Shown here: in pieces, positions 35,600 through 47,927 of the stretch | How the letters are laid out: each line of letters starts with the position of its first letter | Numbering within the stretch: position 1 is the first letter of the stretch | From: Echinometra lucunter | Lineage: Eukaryota > Echinodermata > Echinoidea > Camarodonta > Echinometridae | Length of the DNA: 64,000 nt | Direction of reading: 5' to 3' | Assembly: GCA_029962745.1 (NCBI GenBank) | Contig: CM057154.1 | Span: 16,989,757-17,053,756, forward strand | Program-made: the position numbers and the translations under genes | Notes under the pieces: model-generated | What the model was told of the DNA's origin: nothing | The model's input: the letters and a program-made list of their open reading frames with translations, nothing else | Database searches by the model: none

Positions 35600-35705
35600 A
35601 TCACTGGCATACGAAGAGGGGACGGAGGATGGGGTGGGAGGGGGGGGGGGAGGGGGGGGGGTGGGGGGTGGGAGGGGAGGGAGGATGGGAGGGGGAGGGA
35701 GGATA
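35600..35705 (+). repeat. G-rich low-complexity tract
   Basis: Many GGGG runs separated by one or two bases, able in principle to form G-quadruplexes. The arm B counterpart at about 43738-43808 is shorter. Confidence 0.7.
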
Positions 35706-36094
35706 TACAGCCCTCTCCTCTCCTCTCTCCATTTTGCAATTTCTTATATTCGAGCAACCATCCCCTTACTCCGACTGCGATGTTGTCGATTTACATTAAT
35801 CTTAAGTTTGTTAACTAGTATATTAAAAATTAAATGACAAACGTACGTTATATCACTCTAATAAAGCAGAACCTTGATCTTCGAAAATACGTGTATACGT
35901 CAGCTAAATATATCCAAGCGCAACGCTTCTTTTGAAAGAAATTTTCCAGACACGTATAGACAGCAAAATCTCATCTTCGTTTGGCTATAACAAGAAACGG
36001 CTGTTTTTTTAAATTATTAATTTTTAACTTTTTCTTCTTTTGGCTCTTCTGGTATGTGGGCGAAGGGAAAATGTCTCTGAGAGGAAAGAGAGGG

Positions 36095-36594
36095 NNNNNN
36101 NNNNNNNNNNNNNNNNNNNNNNNNNNNNNNNNNNNNNNNNNNNNNNNNNNNNNNNNNNNNNNNNNNNNNNNNNNNNNNNNNNNNNNNNNNNNNNNNNNNN
36201 NNNNNNNNNNNNNNNNNNNNNNNNNNNNNNNNNNNNNNNNNNNNNNNNNNNNNNNNNNNNNNNNNNNNNNNNNNNNNNNNNNNNNNNNNNNNNNNNNNNN
36301 NNNNNNNNNNNNNNNNNNNNNNNNNNNNNNNNNNNNNNNNNNNNNNNNNNNNNNNNNNNNNNNNNNNNNNNNNNNNNNNNNNNNNNNNNNNNNNNNNNNN
36401 NNNNNNNNNNNNNNNNNNNNNNNNNNNNNNNNNNNNNNNNNNNNNNNNNNNNNNNNNNNNNNNNNNNNNNNNNNNNNNNNNNNNNNNNNNNNNNNNNNNN
36501 NNNNNNNNNNNNNNNNNNNNNNNNNNNNNNNNNNNNNNNNNNNNNNNNNNNNNNNNNNNNNNNNNNNNNNNNNNNNNNNNNNNNNNNNNNNNNN
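36095..36594. other. assembly gap, exactly 500 N, at the turn of the inverted repeat
   Basis: Arm A stops here inside a GA-rich tract. The sequence right of the gap has no match left of it, so the gap joins two blocks that need not be neighbours. Confidence 0.95.
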
Positions 36595-36790
36595 TCACCA
36601 AATCTTATTCCCCGAATAGCAGAGTCTTTGCGAATTGAATAAGCAATGATCTCTATACAGAGTATAAATAAATATGGAGACAAGGGATCCCCTGTCTAAC
36701 ACCTTTCCATTAAAAACGCAACTTGAAGTATCATTATTATAGTGTTTGAACGCGCCCATATACGATGAAGGGTCATTACTGCTATCCACA
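36595..36790 (-). pseudogene. LINE reverse transcriptase fragment
   Basis: On the minus strand one frame reads GDPLSPYLFILCIEIIAYSI and then IRGI, the RT domain 4 region. The upstream part (NDPSSYMGAFKHYNN) lies in another frame, with a small insertion at about 36698-36704 between them. The fragment is cut by the gap. It differs from the LINE at 31150-33911. Confidence 0.7.
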
Positions 36791-37445
36791 ATTTTGTGGA
36801 TGCTTTACCCGGCTTAACGAAATATGAAAATAAGGAAGCTTTTTTTTCCTACTCGTTTCCTTGTGAGATGACATTTCAAAATTTGTCCAAATTTCCCACA
36901 AGAAACGTTTTAGAATTTACCCCCTTGAAAAAACTGTATAGCTGAAAGAATGGTTTGCTCCTAATATTTGAATTTTGAAATATTGCTATTTATTTATTCA
37001 TTTATTTTATTTCATTTTATTTAGTTCTGAACAAAAATACAAGTGCATAATTTTATATGAACTGAAATACAAACACGTAATGAAGAATTAGATATGAACA
37101 TAAAAAACTTATTCTGAACAGAACTATAGGAAAGTATTTCATGTTTGCTTCTTACAAATCTCTCTCTCTCTCTCGCTCTCTCTCCCCCCCCCCCCCCCCC
37201 CCTCATACTCTCTCAAAGCAATCTTGGGTACATGCTCTCGTCTGTCGTCTGCTTGAAAAGTGAAAAGTGCGCCTTTGTTTTTCGCGCCTTTCCATAGTCG
37301 AGTCGGTGCAGTGGGCTCAAAGACGTCCCTAAATTCTTGTTTGCATTGGGACGACACTTTGGCGATTACATCCTCCCAGCTGATTACCATTCAAGCTTTC
37401 ATCTCATGAAAACAAAGAGGTTGAAAGAGAATAATGAAAGAGATG

Positions 37446-37505
<60 letters not shown>

Positions 37506-38654
37506 GGGAGGGAGAAGGAGGAGAGAAAGTACAAGTAAACTCGAGTCTGCACTTTCTTCTAATTTACTTGTTAGGCTACCAGGCCTATTTCAACATTTTC
37601 AACTTTTCGTTTCATGAATTCCTCCCTGGATGATTTTGTTACTTGAAACTATAAAAATAGAAAGGAATGGAAAGGAAAAGAAACCGCACTGACCGGAACA
37701 ATTTATTCAATCACCAGTTCAACTGTCAATGTAAAAAACACAAATTTAGTAGTCAGTTGTGTTTTAAAAAACGAATATTTTTAATTATGAGATACATATA
37801 ATTATGTCACTCGACAGACAGGATCCTCGGGACCCCCCCCCCCCCCCCCAAAAAAAAAAAAAAAAAAAATTAATTAATTAATTAATAAAAAGGTTAAGAA
37901 ATAAAAATAAAGATAAATGAAATGAAATGAAATAATCAAATACATTAAAGGAAAATAAAATAGAAAGAAAGAAAAAAAGAAAGAAAGAAAGAAAGATGGA
38001 AAAGAAAAGAAAAAGAGAGGGAAACGGAAATGAAAATGAAAGTGAATGGGGTAATAGGCCTACACACACAAACACCTTCCCACACCCACCCCGACCCCCA
38101 CCGTAGAAATTGAATGGCAGTGAGTAACACAGTATTTGCACGCAGCGTTGTACCTATAGGAGAATAAGCATGTATGCCTCAAAACGCTTGAACATATATA
38201 CAGATGTGTTTGAGATTGCTATCGTAAAAGCTGAGCGTAAAACACACATACCTGTGATTATTATCTACGGGAGGGATAAAAAAAACTTGGGAATTCTCTG
38301 TCATTGTCATAGTGCAACGTTTGCAATTATGAATAAAACAGTCATGGGTTCAATACCATTTCTGATTTAGGAGCAAAAATTGCTATAAACAGACTTAAAG
38401 ACAAAGTTAGGAATGATGCAATTGTACTCTGAAATTGTTTCGAAATCATCGGTAATGTTGTAGACTTTGTGGTATTAAATAACATTTTATGCAAGATAAG
38501 GATGGGGAATCATCGAATTTCGACCAAATTTACTGAAGTCTTGCTGAAAGTCACAAACAAAAGAGAGTCCTGGACAAAGGTATGAATATATTGGACTACA
38601 CACATTTGCTTGGCACCACTTTGATCTCACCCTCGGTAAGCTATTTGTAAGCAG
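36791..38654. other. non-coding DNA with microsatellites
   Basis: No gene recognised. It holds a (TC)n followed by a C run at 37158-37202, a (GA)n tract at 37449-37502, a C-run/A-run junction at about 37834-37869 and a GAAA-rich stretch at 37960-38040. Confidence 0.5.
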
Positions 38655-38948
38655 CAGTGGCGGCGATTTCACGTAACGAGCGGGGGGAGGGGGCGGAACG
38701 GAAACAGCGAAGGCGAAATGACTATATCCTCGAGTGGGAAAAAACCGCCCCGAAGATAAAGTGTGGATTTGAAATTTGATAATTTGTTTCCATCACGTTT
38801 ACCTTTTGAACAGGTTCGCGGATATAAAATCTACCAAAATTCTAACAAAACAGAAAAATAAAAATCTAAAGTTTTTAGAAATCAAGGGGAGGGGACGATC
38901 CTCCCAGGAAAAAAAAAACCCCCCCCCCCCCCGGGATCGCCACCTCTG
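38655..38948. repeat. hAT-like MITE in the single-copy spacer
   Basis: Begins CAGTGGCGGCGAT and ends ATCGCCACCTCTG, which are inverted repeats. The flanking octamers GTAAGCAG and GTTAGCAT match at 6 of 8 positions. Related in its termini to the CAGGGGCGGC elements elsewhere in the window. Confidence 0.6.
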
Positions 38949-39579
38949 GTTAGCATGTATTTGTAACATGACGACACTTATTTTACACGTTCTAACAGTT
39001 AATTGAGTAAGATAATATTGTTACAATATTTTTCGACAACCACACAGAGAGGAGAAAGCTTGAATACAAATTATGTATTTTCTTAGAACAATCTTCGAAG
39101 AAGTCACGATTGCCTTTAAGATGGAGTATATTGGAGAAGGTGTCGATGTCTGGACCGGAGGCGCTAATCCAGTCTGTCGTCATATGAACAGGTGGAAAAG
39201 TCATCACCCTGCTAGTCCTCCAGCCAGCCTTCCACGAGTTCGATCGCCAGCCTGGTCGAAGAGCACCGGGTTGAGATGTGGAAGGAAAGGAGGAGAATAG
39301 ACAGGGAGAGAGGGAGAGAGAGAGAGAGGATGAAAGAGACAGAAAGAGAATGAGAAAAAAGGAGAAAGAGAGAGAGAGAGGATGAGAGAATAGAGAAGGG
39401 GAAGGAGAGAGGGAGAGAGAATGAGAGAAAGAGAAAGAGGGAGATAGATGATTAGCCAAAGAGAAGAAGAGGGTAAGAAGAGCAAATAGTCAAAGAGGAG
39501 AGAGTAAGGAGAGCAATAACAAAAAAAAAATATTTTAAAAAAATCTGAGAGGAGCTACTTAGCAACCCTGAGAAGAAAG
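38949..39579. other. non-coding DNA, purine-rich
   Basis: No gene recognised. GAGA-rich low-complexity sequence occupies about 39300-39470. Confidence 0.5.
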
Positions 39580-39990
39580 AACGAGAGAGAATACAAAATA
39601 GAGTATGGTCTACCGGTTTGGACCCCTCATACGAAACAATTTATTGGTAAAATTGAAGCTATTCAACGTAATGGAAATGTCATACGAGGAAAGGTTGCGA
39701 CGCCTCCACTGGTCATCTCTTGAATCTCGTCGGAAGTACATTTTGATCACATTCATTATCAAATGTTTGTTTATGATTGTATTGTGCGATAGTGTAAACA
39801 GCGTCATCAATGTAAACCCAAGGTATAGTACGGACCTTAAAAACATTTGTTTGCTCGAAACTCTTCAGCCATCAACTCATTTCCCAGATTGTGGGATACA
39901 CTTCCTCGTGATATTCGGAACGATGTATTATTGACTCGAATCGGCACTTGGTGCTCCCATTTGAAATCTGTTTTTAATTCTGTATGATTC
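39580..39990 (+). pseudogene. LINE C-terminal fragment with frameshifts
   Basis: Three frames in turn give pieces of the region after a non-LTR reverse transcriptase. They are IEYGLPVWTPHTKQFIGKIE, then MSYEERLRRLHWSSLESRRK, then FPRLWDTLPRDIRND. These match the usual YG.P.W, YEERL..L..LSLE.RR and LWN.LP-type motifs of CR1/L2/jockey-like elements. The frame changes mark it as decayed. Confidence 0.7.
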
Positions 39991-40780
39991 CGCCTTAAAG
40001 TATGTAGTAGTAGATATCATATTTCTTAATGTTAACAATATTGTTGGTTATAGTTGTACAACATATTGGTAGTAATAATAATGACTGTAATAGTAGTATT
40101 GGCACCAATAATGATAATAGTAATAGTAATATTATTATTATTAATAATAATAATAATAATATGAATAATAATATGAATAATATGAATACCAATAATAATT
40201 ATTATCTTAAATTATAAAATTATTATTGTTGTATTGAATAAATATATTTATATGCTTATATATCTTTCAAACAGAGATGTGTTTAATGCTTTTGCTGTTA
40301 TGATTATTATAGAATATTAATAATTTTGATTGTATATTCTGATATTCGTCTGCTTGATAAGGGTGACAGTCATATTGCAAATAACCATTATGTTGTTACT
40401 GAGCAACCTTATAAGCATCAAAGTAAATTTCCTGTCTCTGTGGTGGGTTCTTTTTTTTTCAAGATTTCAATTATCTATAAATATACTCAATTTATTAAGT
40501 CTGTGAATCGTCCACGACATATTCCTTATAATTTCTGTTCCAATTCTCATTTCACATATGAAGCAGTTAATTACATGTACTTTTTGCCATTCCAAACCGT
40601 TTCAAATTTGTATTTACTAGTATGATCTGAATTGTTGTATTTTAATACATGACGTAGGGCCTACATGTATTCTTTCCTAGATTTTGCTTTACATTATGGC
40701 CGTGCAATAGATTTGAACTGGTTGTTGTTGAAATTGACTTCTCAATGAAAATGATTCTTTTGTAAATATCTATTGAAATT
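39991..40780. other. AT-rich non-coding DNA
   Basis: AAT/TAG-rich low-complexity sequence at about 40060-40215, then AT-rich DNA possibly belonging to a decayed retrotransposon. A 99-codon frame at 40326-40625 has no recognised motif. Confidence 0.4.
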
Positions 40781-40789
40781 AATATTGGT

Positions 40790-41190
40790 GTTAATGATAA
40801 TAATTATGATAATATTGATGGTAATAATAATAATAATAATAATGATGATGATGATGATGATGATGATGACAATAATAATAATATGATGATGATGATGACA
40901 ATGATAATGATGATGATGATAATAATAATGATGATGATGATGATGATGACAATAATAATAATATGATGATGATGATGACAATGATAATGATGATGATGAT
41001 AATAATAATGATGATGATGATGATAATTATAATAATAATAATGATGATGATGATGATGACAACAATAATGATGATAATGATAATTATAATAATAATAATG
41101 ATGATGGTGATGATGATGGTGATAATAATAATGATAATAATGGAGATGATAATAATGATAATGATGATAATAATGATAATGGTAATGACG
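40790..41190 (+). repeat. (GAT)n/(AAT)n microsatellite with ~80-base higher-order repeat
   Basis: Mixed GAT, AAT and GAC triplets. A unit containing GACAATAATAATAATATG recurs at about 40868 and 40948, a spacing of 80 bases, showing unequal exchange or slippage of a larger unit. Confidence 0.85.
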
Positions 41191-41403
41191 TTGCTACTTT
41201 TTTTTCCTAATGTGATGATGGTGGTAATGATTAATAACAGCTATGGATTTTATATGAAATTGCAATTCTAAAACTTTTAATGCAATGTTTATCAATGTTT
41301 TCTTTCTCCTTCTCATCCTTCTTTTCTTTTCTCTTTAACTCATCAATATCAGGTGCGTCATGCAGGTATGGGGAGGAAGGTCCGTGGACTACAGTTACTA
41401 AGT

Positions 41404-41720
41404 TAACTTTCACCATACCCGGGCAGCTTGACCAGATGCACCTGCTGCCGTGATATTCAAATATATGTTTGTTACTGATTTTGTCCCATTTGCTGTTTGT
41501 CATGTTTGTAATGTATTTTTTTATGCGACTTTATTTGCCAAATAAAATAATAATGATAATGATAATAATAATAATAACTTTCACCATACCCGGGCAGCTT
41601 GACCAGATGCACCTGCTGCCGTGATATTCAAATATATGTTTGTTACTGATTTTGTCCCATTTGCTGTTTGTCATGTTTGTAATGTATTTTTTTATGCGAC
41701 TTTATTTGCCAAATAAAATA

Positions 41721-41751
<31 letters not shown>

Positions 41752-41756
41752 TAATG

Positions 41757-41785
<29 letters not shown>
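41404..41785 (+). repeat. tandem duplication of a retrotransposon-like 3' end
   Basis: A unit of 171 bases starting TAACTTTCACCATACCCGGG and ending in an AATAATGATAAT tail occurs at 41404-41574 and again from 41575. A non-coding end followed by a TAA/GAT-rich tail suggests a LINE or SINE 3' end duplicated in tandem. Confidence 0.8.
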
Positions 41786-41787
<2 letters not shown>

Positions 41788-43341
41788 GAGGGAGAGAGAG
41801 AGAGCGGAAAAAATACATAGATGAGGAAGAGAGAAAGAGAGGGGATGGCAGGGTTATCCACTGTTTTCCAATAAAAAAAAATTAATTGCAGATGGGTTTT
41901 TTCCTGTATAAATCAACTAAAAAATTGAAATTTATTTTCAGCTAGAATGGATGAAATATTCCCTCCCAAAAAACTTTACTTTTGTGCTTCCTTTATGTGA
42001 AAGGTTAAAAAAAAATCTAAAGAAAATTAAGGATGATGTTGAACCCGACGTACAAAACCTTCGGAACTTTCAGTTCGGTTCCATAAACAGAGTAAACGCC
42101 CATTCATGAGCGCACACGTATGTCGGGTGGTATACTAGTCGCCCTTTTGTTTTGAGTAAATTTGAATTTCAAATATTTATTGAAACGTCTCTTACAGTAC
42201 ATATTCAAGGAAATGGAAGCCCATATCATATTTCATATGTGAATGGTATTCTATTCCACTGCAATTATTTTTCGAAATTCCATCATTGTGCAATAGTCCA
42301 GCCAATCATTTCATCCAGCCAGTCATTTCTGTTAAAATTGTCTATTTCAGAATTTATCAAGTTGAACGTAAATATGTTATTTCGCGAGCTGTAAGCGAGA
42401 AACTAATTTCCCTTCCTTTTTTTTTTTTTTTTTTTTTTGTATCCATTCGATAAAGGAATTTAAACCGAAGCAAGTCTAATACCTTATTTTTCTTTTTACT
42501 GCACAATATGTAGTATTGTATAGGATTTATTTAAACGCGGTAAAAACTCTATAAAAAAAAATGTTTTAAACGGATTGCTTTTCAGAGACCCCGTGAGATT
42601 GAAAATGAAAAGGTAATATACAAAACAATAATTATTGGCAAAACAAAATATTGGACAGACATTATAATCAACACATTAAAACAAACATCAAAATGATTTA
42701 ACAAACCAAAAAATCAAACTGTTTATTCCACTTTGTCGAGAGCATTATGAGACTTTTAAAACCCCTTTCAACCCCTCTTGACTCTCGTAAAAGAAAGAAA
42801 GAGAAACAATTATTGTCCCATGTTATGAAACATCGCGAAATGAGCCAATTCATCAAAACGATGCAATGTTGACGAATCCTAATCTCCACAGACAATCATT
42901 TCTCAATTATTGCCTCATCACACTCTGAAAAAGGCAAAGGTATCAAATTTGAGAAATTTCCCGAGTGACCAAAGCCGCGTGAAAGGTTACTGTATGGAAA
43001 AAGAGGACTATTATCAATCAATGTCCAGGCATTTCTCTTCTTCTGTAATTGTTTTTGTTTCTTTCTTTCTTTCTCTCTCTCTTTCTCCCTCTTTCTTCCT
43101 CTCCCCCCCCCCCCCTCTCCTCTCTCTATCTATTTATATTTTTTATCTATCTCCATTCTTTTTTCCTTCTTTATCCCCCACTGTATTTCTCTCACTCCTT
43201 TTGTCTGACTCTCTCTTTCTCAATGTGTCTCCATTCCTTTTTCCCCTTCTTTTTTCTCAATATTTTTCTTTTACTCTTTTTATCTGACTCTCTCTTTTTC
43301 CAATTTTATTTTCATATCTCCCTCTCCGCCGCTCCTCCCCC

Positions 43342-43375
<34 letters not shown>
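41786..43375. other. non-coding DNA with TC-rich tracts
   Basis: No gene recognised. A T run lies at 42417-42438; TTTC/CTCT-rich sequence with C runs occupies about 43060-43375. The long Ser/Leu/Phe/Pro frames here reflect these tracts. Confidence 0.5.
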
Positions 43376-43389
<14 letters not shown>

Positions 43390-44000
43390 TCTCAGAAACA
43401 TTTTCCCTTCGCCCACATACCAGAAAAGCCAAAAGAAGAAAAAGTGAAAAATTAATTTAAAAAATAATAATTAAAAAAAAGCCGTTTCCTGTTATGGCCA
43501 AACGATGATGAGATTTTGCTGTCCATAGAGGTGTCAGGAAAATTTCTTTCAAAAGAAGCGTTGCGCTTGGAAATATCTAACTGACGTATACACGTATTTT
43601 CGAAGATCAAAGTTCTGCTTTATTAGAGTGATATAACGTAAGTTTGTCATTTGATTTTTAATATACTAGTTAACAAACTTAAGATTAATGTAAATCGACC
43701 ACATCGATAATAAGGTAAGGGGATGGTTGCTTGTATATCCTCCCTGCTCCCTCCCATCCTCCCTCCCCCTCCCTCCCCCTCCCACCCCACCCCCATCCTC
43801 TGTCCCCTCTTCGTATGCCAGTGATACTTTGGAAATCACCGCCAAACTATACCAACCGAGATTTTATCAAATACACATCTATGCCGGGAGGGGTGAAAAA
43901 AAGAGAAATTTATAATGTCGGGAAGAAATGGAGTTACATTTAAAGATAAAGAGGAAAGAATGTCAGCGAGTTAGATTGAGGACAACCATATGAAAGGGTA

Positions 44001-44588
44001 TTGAATGGTTTGGAGTCATTTATCACTGTCGGACCAGCTCAAATCCAAGTCAGTCGGTGTATTAAGTTCATCGCTTTGATCACAGTCATCATAAGCACGC
44101 GCTCCGGAGAGAAATTCATTAAATCTCCATCTCTTTCGCTACAATTACTCTCAGATATGTATCAAATATTACCCGAAAACAGGTCCCTCTTGTCTGCCTT
44201 GCATTTCACCTTTCTCCATCAATTTGGGTCAGAATTCCCCGGGTTTGAAATTCATCAAGGGGACAGTTTGCAGATAAAGACGGGGAAACATATACGTGGG
44301 ACTTTTGGGATGGATGGATGGATGGTGATTGTCATGGTACTCCTAGGCCGCTGGTCTCTGGGGAGGGCGGCATCACGTAGCACCCTGTCATTCTGGGGGC
44401 TCCATGCAGGCGCTCAAGAGCAGGTAGAAACACATATCGTTATTAGACGAACCGAAAATATCAATTTACCCGCTATTATCCATCACTGTCGAGTGCCTTG
44501 CTACCCAGTGAGGTCCCGAGGTGATACCGTTAGGTCTGGCAAAAATAAATTCTCACAATTCATTTCTTTTTCTCTGACTCTGTTTGTC

Positions 44589-44590
<2 letters not shown>
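44001..44590. other. arm B counterpart of the conserved block
   Basis: Same open frame as at 35422-34850, here on the plus strand, with only a Gln/Arg and a Met/Leu difference noticed. It runs into a (CT)n tract at about 44592-44651, which adds a meaningless Ser-Leu repeat to the frame. Confidence 0.35.
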
Positions 44591-44653
<63 letters not shown>

Positions 44654-44760
44654 AAAGTAGAGCAATCCGTAGAAAACAGGATTGAGAGGAAGTGGGGCCT
44701 GTTTACGTTGATTTTAGGTCTGTGGTTTAATTCGGTTAATATGCAATATCTATCTATCTG

Positions 44761-44792
<32 letters not shown>

Positions 44793-45616
44793 AGAATTTC
44801 ATTTTCTCTTCCCCGAACCTGCCGAAGGTTCAGTAGTTAAATGGTTAATCACTATTCTCTACACCACTGGAACCCACCTTACCCCTCATACCCCTGGCGC
44901 CCCCACCCCCATTCAGTCATTGTCATGGACCGTGCCGCCCTTGGTTACCCCCTTCTCACCAAATTGTTGTCGATGTTTTTGCTGTTCAAAGCAAGCCGTC
45001 TACGGTACTATGCACGTGATACATGCCGTCTATCTCGTACATGATCCAGTTCCGAGATGATTACACCCGTAATTACATGGTTATGAATTCTTGTGATCCA
45101 ATTCAGTCAATATGGGGGCGCATGTCTCGTTTGCGAATTTACAATCTCTTTACCTAGCCCCTTCCCAAATATCGACAGCGATCCTGTGATGAATTTATAT
45201 TTTGTATCGCACTTACAGGGGAAGGGAGAAAGCGAGAGGGCGAAGAGTGAGATTCAGATTTAGATTTCGATCGAAAAAAAAAACATTCTTTCCTTCTTAT
45301 AATCAACAAGTTCAACATAAAATTTACAATTACAAAGAAATTGAAAGAGAGAGAGAGAGGGAGATATAATTAAAAGAACACTCCTAACTTGTTTAGTACT
45401 AATGGCCAGCCGATCCAATGAAAGAACATGATAAACTCTTTTGTTTGACACCAAATTTGTCATGGTAGCAAAATAATTGTACAGTACATTTTATATACCT
45501 TATTCTAAGATTCTAGGCCTCTGATTGGTTAAAGAGGCAGTCTCTGACCGGTTGCACGACAACTTCATTTTAATGCCTTGATTTAGCATAAATGAAGTGG
45601 GATGCGGTATATAAAA

Positions 45617-45774
45617 CAAATATTGACTGCTTATTTTTCGGGTCACGGTTAAAACTATATCTCGAGACTGTACTATGCCCCTCGACTTCGTCTCGGGACA
45701 TAGTACAGTTTCGAGATCACCTTGGGCTGTAGTTCCGACCGTTCAACCATGCCCCTCAAAGCAGTCAATATTTG
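45617..45774. repeat. inverted-repeat element, copy in arm B
   Basis: CAAATATTGACTGC at the left end and GCAGTCAATATTTG at the right end are exact inverses. The central ACTGTACTATG / CATAGTACAGT pair is kept. Substitutions relative to arm A partly improve the pairing. Confidence 0.7.
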
Positions 45775-45851
45775 TATAATATGAATTTTGCCAAGTGAAC
45801 CTTTTCCGTAGAATTGCCCAGGTGTGTGTAAACTTTCGGGCCAAACTGACA

Positions 45852-46380
45852 AATGCAAACAACTTTGGCAACTCCCTTGTAAATAATAAACACTGAAAGA
45901 AATGAAAATGGGAGAATAATAATTGCGTAGCTCCCTCAATGTTCCCCAGAGCTGTCATCCATTTTGAATCAAGGGTTGAAGAAATGCCTCCGCCGGGAAT
46001 CGAACCCGGGTCACTGGCTTAGAATGCCAATGCCTTACCACTAGACCACAGAGGCGGCCCAGCAGTTAGGCGTGACCGAATCCAATTGACCGACAGACAG
46101 ATTTCCAATCCTTTTTTATCCTTTATTTTGGTGCAGATGAGTTAATGAACAATGAGAAGCCGCATGCCGCAGTTGGATCTCAGCTAGAAGCCTGGATACA
46201 TGCATAAGTCAGAATAAGGGGACAATACATTGAAAGAAATTTGACTTTGGCAACTCCCTTGTAAATAATAAACACTGAAAGACATGAAAATGGGAGAATA
46301 ATAATTGCGTAGCTCCCTCAATGTTCCCCAGAGCTGTCATCCATTTCGAATCAAGGGTTGAAAAAATGCCTCCGCCGGGA
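45852..46380 (-). mobile_element. SINE-like insertion, partly duplicated, only in arm B
   Basis: Arm A passes directly from the (TA)n tract to TTTGGCCCGAAAG, so this segment of about 530 bases is an insertion. It holds a tRNA-like head at 46055-45985 and a body at about 45984-45860. The body, ending in the same CCTCCGCCGGGAAT words, is repeated at about 46239-46380. The second unit has lost its head. A nested or tandem tRNA-derived SINE is the simplest reading. Confidence 0.65.
45985..46055 (-). tRNA. tRNA-Arg(UCU)-like cloverleaf, probably a SINE head
   Basis: The 71 bases fold into a full cloverleaf: acceptor GCCTCTG/CGGAGGC, 4-bp D stem GTCT/AGGC, anticodon stem TTGGC/GCCAG with loop ATTCTAA (anticodon TCT), and T stem CCGGG/CCCGG with loop TTCGATT. 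A-box TGGTCTAGTGG and B-box GGTTCGATTCC are canonical. No T-run terminator follows closely, and the downstream sequence is the repeated body. A SINE head is therefore more likely than a dedicated tRNA gene. Confidence 0.55.
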
Positions 46381-46923
46381 ATATATGTATAGATAGATAT
46401 ATATATATAGATCTATACATATCATTGTGGTCAGTCCCAGTGATTTACGTTTGCGGTTCTACACAGACAATACTCAAACCGAAATTGAGAAGATCCTGAT
46501 GAAGAGCAGGTGTCCGAAAGCTTGGTCCTAACTGCTGCTATAGTCTTGCAAAGGCCCTCTTCGTAACGCTTTTTTCGGATCCTATATACATGTATATATA
46601 TATATATGTGTGTGTGTGATCATTCAGTCTTCTTTGGCCACCCCTACTGGCATGCAGGACTGGACTTTCTCGATCTATTCATTGCTACTAAGCATGGTAA
46701 GGAATGATGAAGATTGATTTGAACGCATCATTCTCTACGATGGTGCAGATACACAATTTGACTATATGCCAGATAGCTTGCTATTTCGTATAATAATGGA
46801 ATAAAACAAATGACCTCGCACTTCGCAGTGTTTCCAGCGGTAGACACAAATATTTGTAAACTGGAATTAAATAGTCGTGCTCGATTTCGCTTCGATTTGA
46901 TCTTCATGACAAATGGCCAAGAG

Positions 46924-47483
46924 CAGTGGCGGCACCAAGGGGGGGCATGGGGGGCATTTGCCCCCCCCCCACTCAGAAGCTTTGCCCCCCCCCAGTTGCC
47001 CCCCCCCCCCAGAAATTTTTAGGACTGAAAAGAAAAATTATACTGTAATTTGTAAATAAGTATATGTTGTCATAAACATCATATTCAAGCTGTGAAGTGC
47101 TCTAAAATACCATTTTCCGCTCTTCAATACTTCGATTGAAAACAAAAAAGTGGTTATTTTTGGCTCGCTCGCTTCGCTCGCTCGTCATATTTTAAAATTT
47201 CTTTTCTAAAATGCAATTAAAAACAAGTAAAGTAGCCATTTTTGGCTCGCTCGCTTCGCTCACTCGTCATATTTCAAAATATTTATTCGAAAATGCGATT
47301 AAAAACCGAAAAAGCGGTTATTTTTTGTTCGCTCGCTTCGCTCGCTCACAAAATTGATGTTAAAATGTGTGTAAGAGGACGCCAAAAAAAAAAATTGACT
47401 GCCCGGCCCTGCCCCCCCCCCCCACCATTTTCTTTTGCCCTCCATTTGCCACCCCCACTTTAACAATCCTGGTGCCGCCACTG
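46924..47483. mobile_element. hAT MITE, only in arm B, with perfect duplication
   Basis: The octamer GCCAAGAG occurs on both sides (46916-46923 and 47484-47491). Arm A has a single copy at the matching place. Ends CAGTGGCGGCACCA and TGGTGCCGCCACTG are exact inverses. The interior has long C runs near both ends and three copies of a GCTCGCTCGCTTCGCTC motif (about 47162, 47243 and 47329). No transposase is encoded. Confidence 0.9.
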
Positions 47484-47927
47484 GCCAAGAGATACTGTAA
47501 AAAGTGTGGGATTTCTGGTTTTGGTATGCAGATAGAAATTAATGAATGCGTTTGAGGTTAAGCTCAGATTTAGGTAGGGAAGATTGAGGTTAAGAAAAGA
47601 AAGTCACTTAAGTGGATACTGTTATGAATCAGGCCAATAAAACAATGATGATATTAATAAGCTATAGTAAACTTTAAAACTGATGTTTATACCATCAACA
47701 TCAAAGGGATATTATGAGACATAATCAAAACAGTAAGCACTTTTTTTTCTTCATGAAATAAGAAAAGAAATTGAAATTTAGAGCTATTTGATAAACAGTG
47801 TCACGAAAACATTTAACAACAACAGCATTAACCACAATATTTGGACTAATGTACCTTTTAATCCAGTGCCCTAAACACGTGACCATACATCCACCAATGG
47901 CGAACGCGGACTCATACGTCTCCTTGC

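Noticed and set aside
40742..41271. Ile/Met/His-rich frames on both strands
   Set aside because: Microsatellite of GAT/AAT triplets.
43049..43447. Phe/Leu/Ser-rich frame resembling membrane segments (also 37878-38141 and 38992-39485)
   Set aside because: Produced by CT- and TTC-rich low-complexity sequence; no start context or unique domain.
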